A DNA stretch of 7,268 nucleotides, from the NCBI GenBank assembly GCA_030151665.1, contig JASLDB010000005.1, positions 1-7,268 of the forward strand, read 5' to 3'. The stretch is from Neisseriaceae bacterium. Its GTDB lineage: Bacteria > Pseudomonadota > Gammaproteobacteria > Burkholderiales > Neisseriaceae. Within the stretch, counting starts at the first letter, position 1. Every line of letters starts with the position of its first letter. Shown here one piece after another: positions 1 to 4,704 of this stretch. The position numbers were made by a program, and so were the translations under genes. A model generated the notes under the pieces. The model ran no database searches, had not been told where the DNA came from, and saw only the letters and a list, made by a program, of their open reading frames with translations.

Positions 1-273
1 GGTAATTTTACCTATCGAAGGGCTGTACATGACTTTAACCATGCCCAGTTCAATAATGGCTTCGATGTCATAGACCAAACCTGTTGTTTCTGTGTCCAAT
101 AACACCATTTCTTCTTCATCACCCACCGTCTCTTGTAAAACCATCGGCCAAGTACAATTGGCTTGAGTCAAACCAATGCGCTCAAGTAAACGAAAATCAT
201 GGGGAGCTTGGCGAATTTGCTCAAGGCGTTCGATTGGAAATACAGAAGGATTCATGTGCTGTTTATCTTTCAT
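1..273 (-). CDS. DnaQ-like 3'-5' exonuclease, N-terminal part (partial)
   Basis: This gene is cut by the left edge of the window; 91 codons are visible, reading in frame from ATG at 273-271 to position 1. Residues about 58-65 read LLDTETTG, the ExoI motif of DEDD-superfamily exonucleases (DnaQ epsilon subunit, RNase T, PolC-type domains), in which the Asp and Glu bind the catalytic metal ions. It is followed by the family-typical IIELGMVKV strand. About 55 residues precede the motif, longer than in classical DnaQ, so this is probably a stand-alone PolC-type or DnaQ-like exonuclease rather than the replicative proofreading subunit. The chosen start has an AGGA-like ribosome site about 9-10 bases upstream; an internal Met at residue 7 (255-253) is an alternative. 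The downstream ExoII and ExoIII motifs lie outside the window, so activity and subfamily cannot be judged. Confidence 0.85.
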   Translation of the reverse strand, partial: MKDKQHMNPSVFPIERLEQIRQAPHDFRLLERIGLTQANCTWPMVLQETVGDEEEMVLLDTETTGLVYDIEAIIELGMVKVMYSPSIGKIT

Positions 274-343
274 CAATAATGTTCCTATTATAATCAACTG
301 CCGTGTGTTTGGCGAAATGCGTTATCGATTTGACAATAGCTGC

Positions 344-354
344 GACAATTTGTC
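344..354. promoter_or_regulatory. Perfect odd palindrome GACAATTTGTC, possible operator
   Basis: The sequence GACAA-T-TTGTC is a perfect 5-1-5 inverted repeat in the 142-bp region between the divergent exonuclease and DUF1775 genes, about 62 bases upstream of the DUF1775 start. A second GACAA half-site lies at 332-336, inside a TTGACA word at 330-335. From general knowledge, GACAA/TTGTC half-sites occur in CusR/CopR-type copper-response boxes, but those have a two-base spacing, so the resemblance is only suggestive. I found no good -35/-10 pair for the DUF1775 gene; TATATT at 386-391 is the best lone -10 candidate. Confidence 0.25.
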
Positions 355-415
355 TCTTTCTCGATCATTCCCATGCTTGTTAAGATATATTTTCCTCTCC
401 ACACAGAAAAAACAC

Positions 416-922
416 ATGAAAAATTTCGCCTATCTTGCCATGTTAATTGGCCCATTATTCAGTCCTTTGGCCATGGCACATGTCAGCTTTGTTGATGCAA
501 AATCCATTAAACAAGGTCAATCATTTAAAGCCACATTCGCTATTCCACATGGTTGTGGTGATAGCGCCACCAAAAAAGTGACCATTCAAATGCCTGAAGG
601 TGTCATCAACGTTAAGGCCATGCCCAAAGCCAATTGGTCAGTACAGCAACAAAAGCATCATTATCAAAATAGCTATACATTGTGGGAAAAACAAGTGAGT
701 AGTGGTGTGAGCAGCATTACTTGGCAAGGTACATTGCCCAATGATCAATACGATGAATTTACTTTCACAGGTTTTTTAGCCCAAGCTGATAATCAGGCTG
801 TTTATTTCCCTGTCACCCAAACTTGCGAACAAGGTCAATTCTTGTGGATAGACACCACTGGTCATGCAACACATGGTCATGATGCCAAAACACTGGCAGC
901 ACCTTTTTTAACCGTTCAATAA
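416..922 (+). CDS. Secreted DUF1775 / YcnI-type copper-binding protein
   Basis: This 168-residue protein starts with a signal peptide (residues 1-21, hydrophobic core LAMLIGPLFSPLA) with an AMA cleavage site, which would make His22 the new N-terminus (HVSF). In the DUF1775/YcnI family this N-terminal His is the copper ligand of a monohistidine brace. Family-like segments follow: PHGCGDSATKKV (44-55), MPEGVINVKAMPKANW (59-74), ITWQG (101-105) and VTQTCEQG (133-140). Cys47 and Cys137 could form a disulfide. The tail carries His150, His153 and His155, possible extra metal ligands. The reading frame is open from 176, but only the start at 416 places the signal peptide at the N-terminus; no clear Shine-Dalgarno is seen. 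The periplasmic copper-handling role is inferred from the family. Common neighbours such as a PCu(A)C chaperone or CopD are absent here, so the gene looks monocistronic. Confidence 0.88.
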   Translation: MKNFAYLAMLIGPLFSPLAMAHVSFVDAKSIKQGQSFKATFAIPHGCGDSATKKVTIQMPEGVINVKAMPKANWSVQQQKHHYQNSYTLWEKQVSSGVSSITWQGTLPNDQYDEFTFTGFLAQADNQAVYFPVTQTCEQGQFLWIDTTGHATHGHDAKTLAAPFLTVQ

Positions 923-938
923 ATTCTCACCATCAAAA

Positions 939-962
939 AAGCCATGTGTTATCACATGGCTT
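939..962. terminator. Bidirectional terminator between convergent genes
   Basis: A 10-bp stem (AAGCCATGTG / CACATGGCTT, loop TTAT) lies between the convergent DUF1775 and lipoprotein genes. Read on the minus strand, the stem runs into six T residues, a good intrinsic terminator just after the lipoprotein stop codon. On the plus strand the following tract is TTAATCATTT, a weaker match, so it probably also serves the DUF1775 gene but less efficiently. Confidence 0.8.
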
Positions 963-968
963 AATCAT

Positions 969-1343
969 TTAATTGGTACAGTATTGTTTATCAGCATGCC
1001 CAAAATCAATTTCACTGTTTTGCCCATCAGCAATAATGGCTTGCCATTGGCTCACTGGTTCTTTAACCTTTTGATTGGAATGGCTTTGGGTAAAAATAAA
1101 ACGGCGAAAATTTCCTGCGTCACTGGCCAATTCACGACTACTGTATTCACCACAAATCGAAACTGTTTTACCATTATGCCGAGAATACACTTCGACATTT
1201 TGCACCACCAAGTCACCTGTTAATGAAACCTTTTTGGCCAGAACAGCCGTTGCCTCTGCAATGTATTGTTCATCAGTGGGTTGATTATCGTTGGTACAGG
1301 CCATGAGTAAACACAGCATTGCCAAGGAAACCATTGTTTTCAT
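969..1343 (-). CDS. Small predicted lipoprotein, function unknown
   Basis: I do not recognise a named family for this 124-residue protein. Its N-terminus (MKTMVSLAMLCLLMAC) has a lysine, a hydrophobic stretch and a lipobox-like LLMAC with the lipid-acceptor Cys at residue 16, so it should be exported and membrane-anchored, or periplasmic if not lipidated. The mature part has a VSICGEYSSR segment (61-70) followed by GNFRRFIF (77-84), resembling small proteobacterial secreted proteins with an 'xCGE...F(K/R)RFI' pattern. Cys64 and Cys122 could form a disulfide. ATG at 1343 was chosen because an upstream TTG at 1355 would add only four residues (MVIN) before the signal sequence; neither start has a strong Shine-Dalgarno. 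It is transcribed alone and ends at the shared terminator. Confidence 0.75.
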   Translation of the reverse strand: MKTMVSLAMLCLLMACTNDNQPTDEQYIAEATAVLAKKVSLTGDLVVQNVEVYSRHNGKTVSICGEYSSRELASDAGNFRRFIFTQSHSNQKVKEPVSQWQAIIADGQNSEIDFGHADKQYCTN

Positions 1344-1456
1344 GTTGATAACCAATCTTTTTGTTTATGCTAGTTGATAAATCATTTTAGCCATCACAGT
1401 GGGTTTTAACCATGATGTAGAGTTGATAAGGCATCATATCATTGGTGACAGTTAGC

Positions 1457-1486
1457 TTGACATAAAAATTTTATAAATAATATAGC
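1457..1486 (+). promoter_or_regulatory. TTGACA / TATAGC promoter-like pair pointing into the arsH 3' end
   Basis: A perfect TTGACA (1457-1462) is followed after 18 bases by TATAGC (1481-1486), in an AT-rich spacer. It is oriented on the plus strand, where the next 1 kb holds only the antisense strand of arsH and arsR. If active it would make an antisense transcript. AT-rich DNA produces such matches by chance, so confidence is low. Confidence 0.25.
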
Positions 1487-1509
1487 AACACCATTGGCTT
1501 GAGCTATAT
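1480..1509 (-). terminator. Possible weak terminator after arsH
   Basis: Just beyond the arsH stop codon, a 7-bp inverted repeat (ATATAGC at 1480-1486 and GCTATAT at 1503-1509, 16-base loop) is followed on the minus strand by a T-rich stretch (TTATTTATAAAATTTTTATG). The stem is AT-rich and the loop long, so termination would be inefficient. It is the only candidate for ending the arsR-arsH transcript before the lipoprotein gene. Confidence 0.35.
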
Positions 1510-1510
1510 G

Positions 1511-2212
1511 TTAAAGGCTACGCTGATTCACACGTTGCGATAATGCTTCTGCACTTTCGACTCGCTCCGAATATCTATCTACTAAATAGTCTTTTTGACC
1601 GCGTGTTAACAATGTGAATTTAAATAGCTCCTCCATCACATCAACAATGCGATTTAAATAAGGCGATGCCTTCATGCTGCCATCTTCATTAAACTCCAAG
1701 TACGCTTTGGCAATAGATGATTGATTTGGGATGGTAATCATCCTCATCCAACGGCCTAATATCCGCATCTGATTAACAGTATTAAAGGATTGTGAACCAC
1801 CACAGACTTGCATGAGTGCCAAGGTTTTCCCTTGTGTTGCTCTGATTGCTCCTGCTGCCAGTGGAATCCAATCAATTTGTGATTTCAAAATAGAGCTCAT
1901 GCCGCCATGTCTTTCCGGAGAGCACCAAACCATGCCTTCTGACCATGCCAATAGCTCAAATAGTGCTTGGACTTTTGGGTGTTCTTGTTCATCCTCATCA
2001 GGCAAAGGCAATCCTTTGGGGTGAAATATTTTCACTTCAGCGCCCATGTAAGTCAGAATACGACCTGCTTCTTCTACTGCCAATCGGCTGTATGAACGCT
2101 GCCGATTGGAACCATACATCAATAAAATTCTAGGAGGATGTGTTAACTGAACAGCTTGTGTGTTATCAAAAGTCGGTTTATTGAGAACATTCAAATTAAT
2201 ATAGGGATTCAT
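1511..2212 (-). CDS. arsH: ArsH, NADPH-dependent FMN reductase / organoarsenical resistance
   Basis: This 233-residue protein matches ArsH along its length. It has the flavodoxin-like FMN phosphate loop GSNRQRSYSR (34-43), GLPLPD (67-72), SPERHGG (98-104), KSQIDWIPL (110-118), the block QGKTLALMQVCGGSQSFN (127-144) and LGRWMRM.TIPNQSS (152-166). ArsH enzymes are cytoplasmic flavoproteins that use NADPH; family members oxidise trivalent methylarsenicals such as MAs(III) to less toxic pentavalent forms, and some reduce dyes, quinones or metals. The loop reads GSNRQRSYS where many relatives have GSLRERSYS, and the active-site flank is HGGMSS rather than the common HGxxTG; neither change clearly disables it. 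It lies 64 bp downstream of arsR on the same strand, so it is probably in the arsR transcript and arsenite-induced. The Shine-Dalgarno is a weak GAG(T)GA. Confidence 0.95.
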   Translation of the reverse strand: MNPYINLNVLNKPTFDNTQAVQLTHPPRILLMYGSNRQRSYSRLAVEEAGRILTYMGAEVKIFHPKGLPLPDEDEQEHPKVQALFELLAWSEGMVWCSPERHGGMSSILKSQIDWIPLAAGAIRATQGKTLALMQVCGGSQSFNTVNQMRILGRWMRMITIPNQSSIAKAYLEFNEDGSMKASPYLNRIVDVMEELFKFTLLTRGQKDYLVDRYSERVESAEALSQRVNQRSL

Positions 2213-2258
2213 GTTTCACTCATGTTATGGCATGGGGCTAATGGCTTATCTTTTTACA

Positions 2259-2275
2259 CAATCAAATCTTGATTG
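2259..2275 (-). other. Stem-loop between arsR and arsH
   Basis: CAATCAA-ATC-TTGATTG is a perfect 7-bp inverted repeat with a 3-base loop, lying one base beyond the arsR stop codon. On the minus strand it is followed by TGTAAAAAG rather than a T-tract, so it is not an ordinary intrinsic terminator. It could stabilise the arsR end of the transcript or set the arsR:arsH ratio; both are inference. It might also be a chance palindrome. Confidence 0.35.
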
Positions 2276-2276
2276 C

Positions 2277-2561
2277 CTATTCGGTTAAATCAATGGAGTC
2301 ATTAACAAGGACATTCAAAATTTCTGTTGCCCAAGTGGGTAATTGCGGATGTAAACTGTAATAAACCCATTGCCCTTTTCTGGCATCAATTAAAATAGAG
2401 AGATTACGCAGCAATGCCAAATGCCTGGATATTTTAGGTTGGCTTAATTGTAATTTTTCGGTTAACTCACACACACAAACATTCTCATGGCCAATAATCA
2501 TTTTGACAATCGCCAATCGGGTCGGGTCTGATAACGCTTTAAAAAATTCTGTTTGATTCAT
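2277..2561 (-). CDS. arsR: ArsR-family arsenite-responsive repressor
   Basis: This 94-residue winged-helix repressor opens with FFKALSDPTRLAIVKMI (6-22), the classic ArsR/SmtB start. The metalloid site NVCVCEL (27-33) holds Cys29 and Cys31 at the beginning of the first DNA-binding helix, and the recognition helix is QLSQPKISRHLALLRN (38-53), followed by a beta-wing ending in GQWVYYSL. The E. coli R773 type reads CVCDLC; here the third Cys is replaced by Thr34, and two cysteines are known to suffice for induction in that type. The frame stays open to 2621, but ATG at 2561 is preferred because it starts at the conserved NQTEFFKALSDPTR and is preceded by a GGGG ribosome site six bases upstream; ATG at 2573 is an alternative. 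It should repress both ars arms from the operator at 2592-2607. Confidence 0.95.
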   Translation of the reverse strand: MNQTEFFKALSDPTRLAIVKMIIGHENVCVCELTEKLQLSQPKISRHLALLRNLSILIDARKGQWVYYSLHPQLPTWATEILNVLVNDSIDLTE

Positions 2562-2587
2562 CAACAACCCCATTAATATATATGCTA

Positions 2588-2616
2588 TTGCGAATATACG
2601 CATATTCAGATATAAA
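2588..2616 (+). promoter_or_regulatory. Candidate promoter of arsC-acr3
   Basis: TTGCGA (2588-2593) and TATAAA (2611-2616) are separated by 17 bases, predicting a start near 2623 and a leader of about 26 bases before the arsC ATG. The palindromic operator at 2592-2607 fills the space between -35 and -10, where bound ArsR would block RNA polymerase. The -35 box matches the consensus at 4 of 6 positions. Confidence 0.55.
2592..2607. promoter_or_regulatory. Palindrome, probable ArsR operator
   Basis: GAATAT-ACGC-ATATTC is a perfect 6-bp inverted repeat with a 4-base centre, in the short region between divergent arsR and arsC. A wider pair of arms, ATATGC (2580-2585) and GCATAT (2600-2605), overlaps it. 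ArsR/SmtB repressors bind AT-rich dyads of this kind, and the site overlaps both promoter candidates. The assignment as ArsR site is inferred from position and form; a further inverted pair CAATAT/ATATTG at 2619-2624/2634-2639 could be a second site. Confidence 0.6.
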
Positions 2617-2621
2617 GACAA
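2593..2621 (-). promoter_or_regulatory. Candidate promoter of arsR-arsH
   Basis: On the minus strand TTGTCT (2621-2616) is followed after 17 bases by TATATT (2598-2593), a 4/6 and a 5/6 consensus match. This predicts a start near 2586 and a leader of about 25 bases carrying the GGGG ribosome site of arsR. The -10 box lies inside the palindrome, consistent with autorepression. It almost fully overlaps the opposite arsC promoter. Confidence 0.5.
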
Positions 2622-2648
2622 TATTCATTTTTTATATTGGCAAAAAAC

Positions 2649-3077
2649 ATGCAACAGACTGTCACCATTTACCATAATCCAGAATGTGGAACATCCAGAA
2701 ATACACTGGCTTTAATCAGGAACACTGGTGAGGAGCCGTTGATTATTGAGTATCTTACCAACCCACCAACAACCAATCAACTTAAAGCCATGATTCAAGA
2801 TGCCAAACTAACAGTGGCTGATGCGATGAGAAAGAATGTTGAGCCTTATAAAAAACTAAATATCGAAAACCGTCAATATTCAGATGCACAATTGCTTCAA
2901 CTGATGATTGAGCACCCTATTTTAATTAACCGCCCATTTGTTGTTACCAATATGGGGACTCGATTATGCCGACCATCTGAACTTGTTTTGGATCTATTGG
3001 AAAAACCACAACTGGGCGCATTGGCGAAAGAAGATGGTGAAGCAATTATTGATGCCCATGGCAATCGCCTTAAATAA
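2649..3077 (+). CDS. arsC: ArsC, glutaredoxin-dependent arsenate reductase
   Basis: This 142-residue protein matches the R773-type ArsC (thioredoxin-fold, glutaredoxin-coupled), close to the usual 141 residues. The catalytic Cys13 lies in YHNPECGTSRNT (8-19). The arsenate-binding arginines are present as Arg61 (RKNVEPY), Arg95 (ILINRPFVVT) and Arg108 (GTRLCRPSE), and the KEDGE motif follows at 127-131. It reduces arsenate to arsenite in the cytoplasm using glutathione and glutaredoxin, supplying the substrate of the exporter encoded 24 bp downstream. ATG at 2649 gives the family-typical N-terminus; an in-frame TTG at 2637 would add only four residues. No convincing Shine-Dalgarno precedes it. 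It is probably derepressed when arsenite releases ArsR. Confidence 0.96.
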   Translation: MQQTVTIYHNPECGTSRNTLALIRNTGEEPLIIEYLTNPPTTNQLKAMIQDAKLTVADAMRKNVEPYKKLNIENRQYSDAQLLQLMIEHPILINRPFVVTNMGTRLCRPSELVLDLLEKPQLGALAKEDGEAIIDAHGNRLK

Positions 3078-3101
3078 CCTGATTAAGAGAATGGACACAA
3101 A

Positions 3102-4163
3102 ATGGCTTGTTTGACTGAAAAAAAGAAACTGTCTTTTTTAGATCGATACTTAACCTTATGGATTTTTTTAGCAATGGGCTTAGGCATTATGCTAAGCCTA
3201 TTGTGCAGCGAAATCCCCAGTATCATGGATCGTTTGACAGTTGGTAGCACCAATATTCCCATCGCTATTGGCTTAATCCTCATGATGTTTCCACCACTGG
3301 CAAAAGTGAAATATGAATCATTACCTGAAATTTTCAAAGACAAAAAAATATTATTGATATCACTGATTCAAAACTGGCTCATTGGCCCTGCGTTAATGTT
3401 TGCTTTGGCAATCATTTTCCTAAAAGATTATCCTGAATACATGACTGGACTAATCCTGATTGGCTTATCCCGTTGTATTGCAATGGTCTTGGTTTGGAAT
3501 CAATTGGCAGAGGGTGACAATCAATATGTAGCGGCATTGGTTGCTTTTAATTCAATCTTTCAAATTTTATTTTTCAGTATCTTTGCATGGTTTTATATGG
3601 CCTTTTTACCACCATTTTTTGGTTTAGAAGGCAGTATTATTCATGTGGGCTTTTTAACCATTGCCCAAGCTGTGTTCATCTACTTGGGCATTCCTTTTGT
3701 TGCTGGCTTTCTGATACGAAAGATTTTAATTCAGAAAAAAGGTGTCATTTGGTATGAAGAAAAATTTCTACCCAAAATCAGCCCAATCACCTTGGCATCT
3801 TTACTATTTACCATTGTTATGATGTTTAGCTTAAAAGGCAGTGAAATTGTTAGGCTTCCTTTTGATGCAATGTTAATTGCCATTCCTTTGACTTTGTATT
3901 TCATCATCATGTTTGTAACGAGTTTTGTAATGGGAAAACTAGCCAATGAATCATACCCAAAAGTAACAGCGATGGCTTTTACAGCGGCAAGTAATAACTT
4001 TGAATTGGCGATTGCAGTAGCGATTGTGGCTTTTGGCTTGGCTTCACCAACGGCATTTGCTGCAGTCATTGGCCCTTTAGTTGAAGTGCCTGTATTGGTG
4101 GCTTTGGTTAGTGTTGCATTGTTAATCAGAAGAAAATTCTTCTCATCAATCCCTCACCAATAA
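3102..4163 (+). CDS. acr3: Acr3-family arsenite efflux permease
   Basis: This 353-residue integral membrane protein has about ten hydrophobic segments (roughly 17-36, 51-67, 83-106, 112-134, 143-170, 181-207, 228-245, 255-282, 298-316 and 320-343). It belongs to the Acr3 (BART superfamily) arsenite exporters, not the ArsB family. The signature LIGLSRCIAMVLVWNQLA carries Cys125, and AASNNFELAI carries Glu301. Their spacing of 176 residues equals that of the essential Cys129/Glu305 pair known in characterised Acr3. PLVEVPVL (325-332) is also typical. It exports As(III) from the cytoplasm, probably by proton antiport. A GGA ribosome site lies six bases before the ATG, and the 24-bp gap to arsC indicates one transcript. 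I see no terminator directly after it. Such genes are often labelled arsB in automated annotation. Confidence 0.95.
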   Translation: MACLTEKKKLSFLDRYLTLWIFLAMGLGIMLSLLCSEIPSIMDRLTVGSTNIPIAIGLILMMFPPLAKVKYESLPEIFKDKKILLISLIQNWLIGPALMFALAIIFLKDYPEYMTGLILIGLSRCIAMVLVWNQLAEGDNQYVAALVAFNSIFQILFFSIFAWFYMAFLPPFFGLEGSIIHVGFLTIAQAVFIYLGIPFVAGFLIRKILIQKKGVIWYEEKFLPKISPITLASLLFTIVMMFSLKGSEIVRLPFDAMLIAIPLTLYFIIMFVTSFVMGKLANESYPKVTAMAFTAASNNFELAIAVAIVAFGLASPTAFAAVIGPLVEVPVLVALVSVALLIRRKFFSSIPHQ

Positions 4164-4252
4164 GCCCTATCTTGCCTAGATTAGTCAAACAACCCAGATT
4201 GTGTTACCATAAGATATTGAAAATATTTAATTATTTTATTTTAGCGAATAGA

Positions 4253-4266
4253 TAGGAGGTTTTGTG
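4253..4266 (+). promoter_or_regulatory. Strong ribosome binding site deciding a GTG start
   Basis: TAGGAGGT is the only near-perfect anti-16S match in the window and lies only four bases (counted from GGAGG) before GTG at 4264. No ATG occurs nearby in frame, so the GTG start rests on this site. The 100-bp gap behind acr3 is very AT-rich with no clear promoter (TTGTGT at 4199-4204 is the best -35 word); read-through from the ars operon is possible. Confidence 0.7.
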
Positions 4267-4569
4267 ACCATTCAGATTCAGAATCTAAATAAAGCACCCA
4301 AAGAAATTAAAGCCAAACACGCCAGTCTATTGGGCTACTGGGAAAGTCAAAGCAAACAACAAATAAGCTATTGCTCAAATAACAATTGTTTTAACCATGC
4401 CCAAACGGCAGCATTACTACAAAAAGCCCCCGTCAAAGTTCAGCGCAATACCATTAAAGATGACAACTGGTACATTGTGCCACTTTGCCAAGAATGTGGT
4501 GATTTACAAGCCGATGAGATGGAAGAAATTGTGAACTATGTAGAGCTGGTTCCTGCCACGCAAAACTAA
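4264..4569 (+). CDS. Small four-cysteine (probable zinc-binding) protein, function unknown
   Basis: This 101-residue soluble protein starts with GTG. It contains CSNNNC (Cys37, Cys42) and, after about 32 residues, WYIVPLCQEC (Cys75, Cys78), a paired-cysteine layout expected to bind one zinc ion. The order 'CxxxxC ... A ... (G)AH-like segment ... NWYIVPLCxxC' recalls a group of small uncharacterised proteins with a treble-clef/HNH-like fold, where relatives read 'GAHVQK ... WYIVPLC'. Here that segment reads AALLQKAPVKVQ (49-60), so the usual His is missing and nuclease activity is unlikely. The N-terminal 35 residues are basic and the C-terminus is acidic, with a possible short helix at 84-93. 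It follows acr3 by 100 bp, but no arsenic link can be inferred. The fold is inference; the reading frame is well supported by the strong ribosome site and the terminator behind it. Confidence 0.8.
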   Translation: MTIQIQNLNKAPKEIKAKHASLLGYWESQSKQQISYCSNNNCFNHAQTAALLQKAPVKVQRNTIKDDNWYIVPLCQECGDLQADEMEEIVNYVELVPATQN

Positions 4570-4587
4570 TGTATCCGATTTAAATAG

Positions 4588-4620
4588 CATGGATTGAATA
4601 CACTTGCAAATCAATCCATG
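4588..4620 (+). terminator. Hairpin after the four-Cys gene (first of two)
   Basis: CATGGATTGA (4588-4597) pairs perfectly with TCAATCCATG (4611-4620) across a 13-base loop, 19 bases beyond the stop codon at 4569. It is followed by TCTTAAAC, which is not a T-tract, so alone it is a weak terminator. It may protect the 3' end or assist the stronger hairpin that follows. Confidence 0.5.
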
Positions 4621-4627
4621 TCTTAAA

Positions 4628-4675
4628 CAAACATCAAAAGAACATGGACAATATGCCATGTTCTTTTTGTGTTTG
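4628..4675. terminator. Strong bidirectional terminator
   Basis: AAAAGAACATGG (4636-4647) pairs perfectly with CCATGTTCTTTT (4656-4667) around an 8-base loop. After a two-base interruption the outer arms CAAACA (4628-4633) and TGTTTG (4670-4675) also pair. Both strands have a T-rich descending arm (TTCTTTTT on plus, TTCTTTT on minus). It sits between the plus-strand four-Cys gene and the minus-strand amine oxidase gene and should end both. Confidence 0.85.
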
Positions 4676-4704
4676 ATATCCTATATTATCCCCTACCCTT
4701 GAAA

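Noticed and set aside
287..315. TATAAT box on the minus strand (287-292) as promoter of the exonuclease gene
   Set aside because: Transcription would begin at about 280, inside the ribosome site at about 282-286, and the -35 word is poor; it is likely an AT-rich coincidence.
176..415. 80-residue N-terminal extension of the DUF1775 reading frame
   Set aside because: It overlaps the exonuclease gene on the other strand, has no ribosome site, and would bury the signal peptide inside the protein; the start at 416 restores a normal secreted protein.
3731..4069. 112-codon open frame antisense to acr3
   Set aside because: It is a shadow of the acr3 codons on the opposite strand, with no ribosome site and no recognisable domain.
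1511..4163. Arsenic locus as a recently acquired mobile island or a novel resistance system
   Set aside because: No transposase, integrase, flanking repeats or tRNA are visible, base composition looks like the neighbours, and all four genes belong to well-known families.
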